Assembly (NCBI RefSeq): GCF_018860365.1
Contig: NZ_JAHKPO010000009.1
Coordinates: forward strand, 1-38,044
Reading direction: 5' to 3'
DNA: 38,044 bases
From: Arenibacter algicola
Lineage (GTDB): Bacteria; Bacteroidota; Bacteroidia; Flavobacteriales; Flavobacteriaceae
Under the pieces are notes generated by a model. It ran no database searches and was not told the DNA's origin. It saw nothing but the letters and a program-made list of their open reading frames with translations. How positions within the stretch are numbered: the stretch's first letter is position 1; each line of letters opens with the position of its first letter. The position numbers and the translations under genes are program-made. This document shows, one piece after another, positions 35,081-38,044 of the stretch.

Positions 35081-35979
35081 TGTCATTACTTAACACGAGA
35101 CACGAGAAAAAATCATTTACACTTACCACAATTCTGTTGAGTGTACTATTGCTATTGCTTTTTTATATTGGACTCACATACATGGATCCTCCAATAGAAA
35201 ATGGTATTTCGGTGAACTTTGGAACAACCGATTTTGGTAGCGGCAGGGTGCAACCCAAAGAAAAGATTAAATCAGAACCCCTCAACACTCCCATTAAAGA
35301 GCCTAAGGTTCAAGAGGAAAAAGTGGAAGAAGTGGTAGAAGAGGTGCCGGAGGAAAAAGTGGCCAAGGAGAAACCTGCCGAAAAATTACTTACCCAGGAA
35401 AGCGAAGAATCCATAAAAATAAAACAACAGCAGGAAGCTAAACGCAAGGCGGACGAAGCAGCCAAAAAGGCTCAGGCCGAGGCGGAGCGTATTGCTCGCG
35501 AAAAGAAGGAAGCTGAAGAAAAGGTTAGGAAAGAACAACAGGCAAAAAAGAATAAACTCGATGAGTTGATCGGGGGTATAAATAAATCCGAAGGAACCGC
35601 TTCTGGTGGCGAAGGTGATGATAATAAGGCGGGGGATAAAGGTCAGCCAGACGGCGACCCATACGCAACTAGTTATTACGGAAGTCCCGGGTCGGGCAGT
35701 GGTACCGGAGGTTATGGGCTCAATGGAAGATCTTTGGTGAATAAAGGCAAGGTGCAACAAGAATGCAACGAAGAAGGAAGGGTTGTAGTGAAAATTGTTG
35801 TGGACAGAAATGGTAAAGTGGTTAGTGCTACCCCTGGGGTAAGAGGTACTACCAATACCCATCCCTGCTTGTTGGAACCTGCCAAAAAAACTGCTTTTAT
35901 GCATCAATGGAATTTGGATTCCAACGCCCCTAGTCAACAAGTTGGTTTTGTAGTGGTGAATTTTAAATTGGGGGAATAA
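35080..35979 (+). CDS. TonB-like energy transducer
   Basis: This 299-residue periplasm-spanning protein has one membrane helix (about 14-34), a long Glu/Lys/Ala-rich segment (about 50-170) and a Gly/Ser-rich linker (about 170-215). Its C-terminal domain (about 220-299, GRVVVKIVVDRNGKVVSATPG) is of TonB/TolA type. The Lys/Glu/Ala-rich middle is more TolA-like than the Pro-rich spacer of classical TonB. It would couple ExbBD to outer-membrane transporters such as the two SusC proteins here, or serve envelope integrity if it is TolA. Confidence 0.85.
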   Translation: MSLLNTRHEKKSFTLTTILLSVLLLLLFYIGLTYMDPPIENGISVNFGTTDFGSGRVQPKEKIKSEPLNTPIKEPKVQEEKVEEVVEEVPEEKVAKEKPAEKLLTQESEESIKIKQQQEAKRKADEAAKKAQAEAERIAREKKEAEEKVRKEQQAKKNKLDELIGGINKSEGTASGGEGDDNKAGDKGQPDGDPYATSYYGSPGSGSGTGGYGLNGRSLVNKGKVQQECNEEGRVVVKIVVDRNGKVVSATPGVRGTTNTHPCLLEPAKKTAFMHQWNLDSNAPSQQVGFVVVNFKLGE

Positions 35980-36104
35980 AGGTTTCCTTCATTGCCCAAA
36001 AACAAATTTCCTGCAGTAATTTTACATTTTCATTTACTTTTTTAATTAGATTAAGAGAAGGTATTGCAATGGCACTATGTTCTAACTTCAACAGACGACT
36101 ATAA

Positions 36105-37316
36105 ATGACCTATCAGGAAACTTTGGAATGGATGTTCGCGCAACTGCCCATGTACCAACAAAAGGGAATTTCTGCATTTAAGGGTAAGTTGGATAATATA
36201 CAGTCCCTCTCCGCATATTTAGGTCATCCTGAGTGGAAATTTAAAAGTATACATGTGGCAGGGACCAACGGTAAAGGGTCCAGTAGTCATATGTTGGCCT
36301 CTATTTTGCAAGAGGCCGGTTATAGGGTCGGTTTGTATACTTCACCCCATCTAAAGGATTTTAGGGAGCGGATCAGGATTAATGGAAAACCGGTCAGTAA
36401 AAAATTCGTTGTCGATTTTATAAAGAAAAATAAATTGTTTTTACAGGCCCATGACCTTTCGTTTTTCGAAATGACAGTGGGAATGGCCTTTCAATACTTT
36501 GAAAAGGAAAATATTGATATAGCGATTGTGGAGGTTGGACTGGGAGGTCGTTTGGATTCTACCAATATAATTCTACCCGAAGTGTCATTGATTACGAATA
36601 TAGGCTATGATCATGTGGAGATGCTGGGCGATACTATTGCCAAAATAGCCTATGAGAAGGCGGGTATCATTAAGCCAGGAGTGCCAGTGGTCATAAGTGA
36701 GCTTCAGGAAGAGACAGCGACGGTTTTTAATAATATAGCAAGGGAAAGAGGCTCTAGAATAACCTTTGCAGGGGAGGTAATCCCTGGAATCTATAAAACT
36801 TCTTTGCTGGGGAGTTACCAAACCAAAAACGTCAAGGGAGTTATTGCTGTCATTAAGGAGTTAAAGGGTTTTAACATTAGGGAGAAGCATATTGTAGATG
36901 GCTTGTTGAAGGTTTCTGAAAATACAGGATTGCTGGGCAGGTGGCAATATATTGGCGAACATCCAACAGTTGTTTGTGATACAGCACACAATACGGAAGG
37001 TTTGTCCATTGTTTTGGATCAAATAAAGCAACAGGAATTTACAGCCCTACATATGGTGATCGGATTTGTAAAGGACAAGAATTTAGAACAGATTTTACCT
37101 CTTTTTCCAAAAAACGCCCATTATTATTTTTGTAGACCAAATATTCAAAGAGGTTTGGATGAGGTTGTCCTTAAATCGCGGGCAATGGATTATGGTTTGC
37201 AGGGAGAGTCTTATCCATCTGTAAATGAAGCGCTTAAAACTGCATTAAGGGTTGCGAAAAAATTGGATTTTGTGTTTGTAGGGGGGAGTACTTTCGTTGT
37301 TGCGGAAATTGTATAA
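36105..37316 (+). CDS. folC: Folylpolyglutamate synthase / dihydrofolate synthase family
   Basis: This Mur-ligase-type enzyme (403 residues) adds glutamate to folates using ATP. The P-loop GTNGKGSS lies at 53-60; GLYTSPHLKDFRERIRI, VGLGGRLDSTN, NIGYDHVEMLG and CDTAHNTEG follow in the order expected for FolC. Length is normal for the family. It lies 125 bases after the tonB-like gene and is transcribed toward tRNA-Val. Confidence 0.95.
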   Translation: MTYQETLEWMFAQLPMYQQKGISAFKGKLDNIQSLSAYLGHPEWKFKSIHVAGTNGKGSSSHMLASILQEAGYRVGLYTSPHLKDFRERIRINGKPVSKKFVVDFIKKNKLFLQAHDLSFFEMTVGMAFQYFEKENIDIAIVEVGLGGRLDSTNIILPEVSLITNIGYDHVEMLGDTIAKIAYEKAGIIKPGVPVVISELQEETATVFNNIARERGSRITFAGEVIPGIYKTSLLGSYQTKNVKGVIAVIKELKGFNIREKHIVDGLLKVSENTGLLGRWQYIGEHPTVVCDTAHNTEGLSIVLDQIKQQEFTALHMVIGFVKDKNLEQILPLFPKNAHYYFCRPNIQRGLDEVVLKSRAMDYGLQGESYPSVNEALKTALRVAKKLDFVFVGGSTFVVAEIV

Positions 37317-37333
37317 ATTTTTCTATTTTTTCC

Positions 37334-37364
37334 TTTGGGGAAATTAAAAACTATTCTATATTTG
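37334..37364 (+). promoter_or_regulatory. Bacteroidota promoter of tRNA-Val
   Basis: TTTG at 37334-37337 and TATATTTG at 37357-37364 are separated by 19 bases, a full match to the Bacteroidota housekeeping consensus. Transcription should begin about 7 bases downstream, roughly 45 bases before the mature tRNA. Confidence 0.85.
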
Positions 37365-37413
37365 CACTCGCTTCTGGAGAAATCAGGAAGCGATTTTAAA
37401 TACTGATTAATTA

Positions 37414-37488
37414 GGGCTCTTAGCTCAGCTGGTTCAGAGCACCTGCCTTACAAGCAGGGGGTCACTGGTTCGAACCCAGTAGGGCCCA
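37414..37488 (+). tRNA. tRNA-Val (anticodon UAC)
   Basis: The cloverleaf is complete. The acceptor stem is GGGCTCT with AGGGCCC plus discriminator A. The D arm is GCTC...GAGC, and the anticodon stem is CCTGC/GCAGG with loop CTTACAA, giving anticodon TAC (reads GUA). The T arm is ACTGG-TTCGAAC-CCAGT. The CCA end is not encoded (CAG follows). Confidence 0.97.
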
Positions 37489-37502
37489 CAGTAACAAAGA
37501 CG

Positions 37503-37533
37503 GGGCTTCCAAGAGATTGGAGGCCCTTTTTTA
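37503..37533 (+). terminator. Intrinsic terminator after tRNA-Val
   Basis: Arms 37503-37512 and 37517-37526 form a 10-bp stem with one wobble and a GAGA tetraloop, followed by seven T residues. It ends the tRNA transcript. Confidence 0.9.
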
Positions 37534-37735
37534 TTCTTTGTATTTTTAGAAAATGCACACTTTGTGCTCACTTTTGGATTTTAACAAAAATTTAACACAT
37601 CGTAATTGCAAATGAGATCATTTGACGATATTCCGCAATTTTTAAACGCAAAGAAATTTTAAATCTTTTACTTGAACTTTGTTCTGTGATAATTGTCAAT
37701 TAAGGCTTCCGATACTATAAGGGACTTTTCTTTGG

Positions 37736-38044
37736 TTATACAATCGAAAGTAATTTTTTGGTGGTAGTATACTCTTTTAGTAGTTTGTCTACATCTTCAG
37801 TGCTCAAAAACCCATTCTCTCTTAGGTGATCCAGTATGTCCCTATAGTTATGAGAACTAAAACCATCTTTCAACATAAACTTTCTATGAATTGTGTTATT
37901 GGCTATTCGCGTTCTCCCAATCCATAATATACATATCTAAATGGAGAAGTATAAAATTCACCCTTTCACTATAGAATTTCATAGGATCATATTTATTTTC
38001 AACCGCGACCAGCTTACTTTTTACGGATCAAGTCCAAAATCTGG
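37736..38044 (-). pseudogene. Fragmented minus-strand coding remnant at window edge
   Basis: The minus strand holds protein-like pieces in successive frames. One fragment, ending at a stop at 37896, includes DPMKFYSERVNFILLHLDMY. A second, ending at 37736, includes RKFMLKDGFSSHNYRDILDHL and then RENGFLSTEDVDKLL. Their order and charge pattern look like one gene broken by frameshifts and stops, but neither piece is recognised and the gene may continue beyond the window. A short real gene starting at the ATG at 37876 (46 residues) is the alternative. 37534-37735 shows nothing recognisable. Confidence 0.35.

Noticed and set aside
35386..35940. 184-codon minus-strand open frame opposite the TonB-like gene
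   Set aside because: It is a shadow of the Glu/Lys-rich segment, giving Phe/Leu-rich nonsense; the plus-strand gene has clear architecture and coupling.

Overview
The window looks like a chromosome segment of a marine Flavobacteriia/Bacteroidota bacterium (Zobellia/Maribacter/Arenibacter-like; the genus is inference). The grounds are two SusC/SusD pairs, a FecI-type sigma factor with a FecR-type anti-sigma factor, five sulfatases carried mostly on lipoproteins, A-rich leaders instead of strong Shine-Dalgarno sites, and a textbook Bacteroidota promoter (TTTG-N19-TAnnTTTG) in front of a tRNA gene.

Layout: 1-1415 is a gene-free, repeat-rich stretch. It holds a duplicated module carrying a terminator-like hairpin, diverged flanking repeats, several hairpins and a low-complexity tract. 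1416-23422 is a sulfated-glycan utilisation locus: a DUF1080 protein and sulfatase 1 (overlapping genes), susC1-susD1, sulfatase 2, then fecI (minus strand) divergent from fecR-susC2-susD2, then sulfatases 3, 4 and 5. No classical glycoside hydrolase or polysaccharide lyase is visible. A strong bidirectional terminator at 23589-23627 closes the locus. 23654-37488 is core metabolism: gltD and gltB (minus), an acyl-CoA dehydrogenase (minus), a Glu/Leu-type dehydrogenase, an NhaD-type antiporter, an exbB-exbD-tonB energising module, folC, and tRNA-Val(UAC). The right edge (about 37736-38044) carries shattered minus-strand coding fragments.

How it works together (known for these families): SusC/SusD bind and import glycans across the outer membrane using TonB-ExbB-ExbD energy. 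The STN domain of SusC2 would signal through FecR to FecI to switch on its own locus. Exported or surface sulfatases remove sulfate esters, and DUF1080 (3-keto-glycoside hydrolase family) may act on oxidised sugars.

The most interesting signal is decay of a duplicated locus. Upstream of susC1 lies a broken minus-strand copy of the sigma-factor gene (about 3712-4060) that aligns with the intact fecI at 11705-12259. SusC1 also lacks the STN signalling domain and has no fecR beside it. Between sulfatase 2 and fecI lies a decayed sulfatase (about 11238-11550) related to sulfatase 3. Inside that remnant sits a perfect 20-bp palindrome exactly where a convergent terminator is needed. Aligned without gaps to the paralogue, one arm resembles the old coding sequence and the other is rewritten into its complement, which looks like a terminator born by templated palindrome correction in a dead gene.
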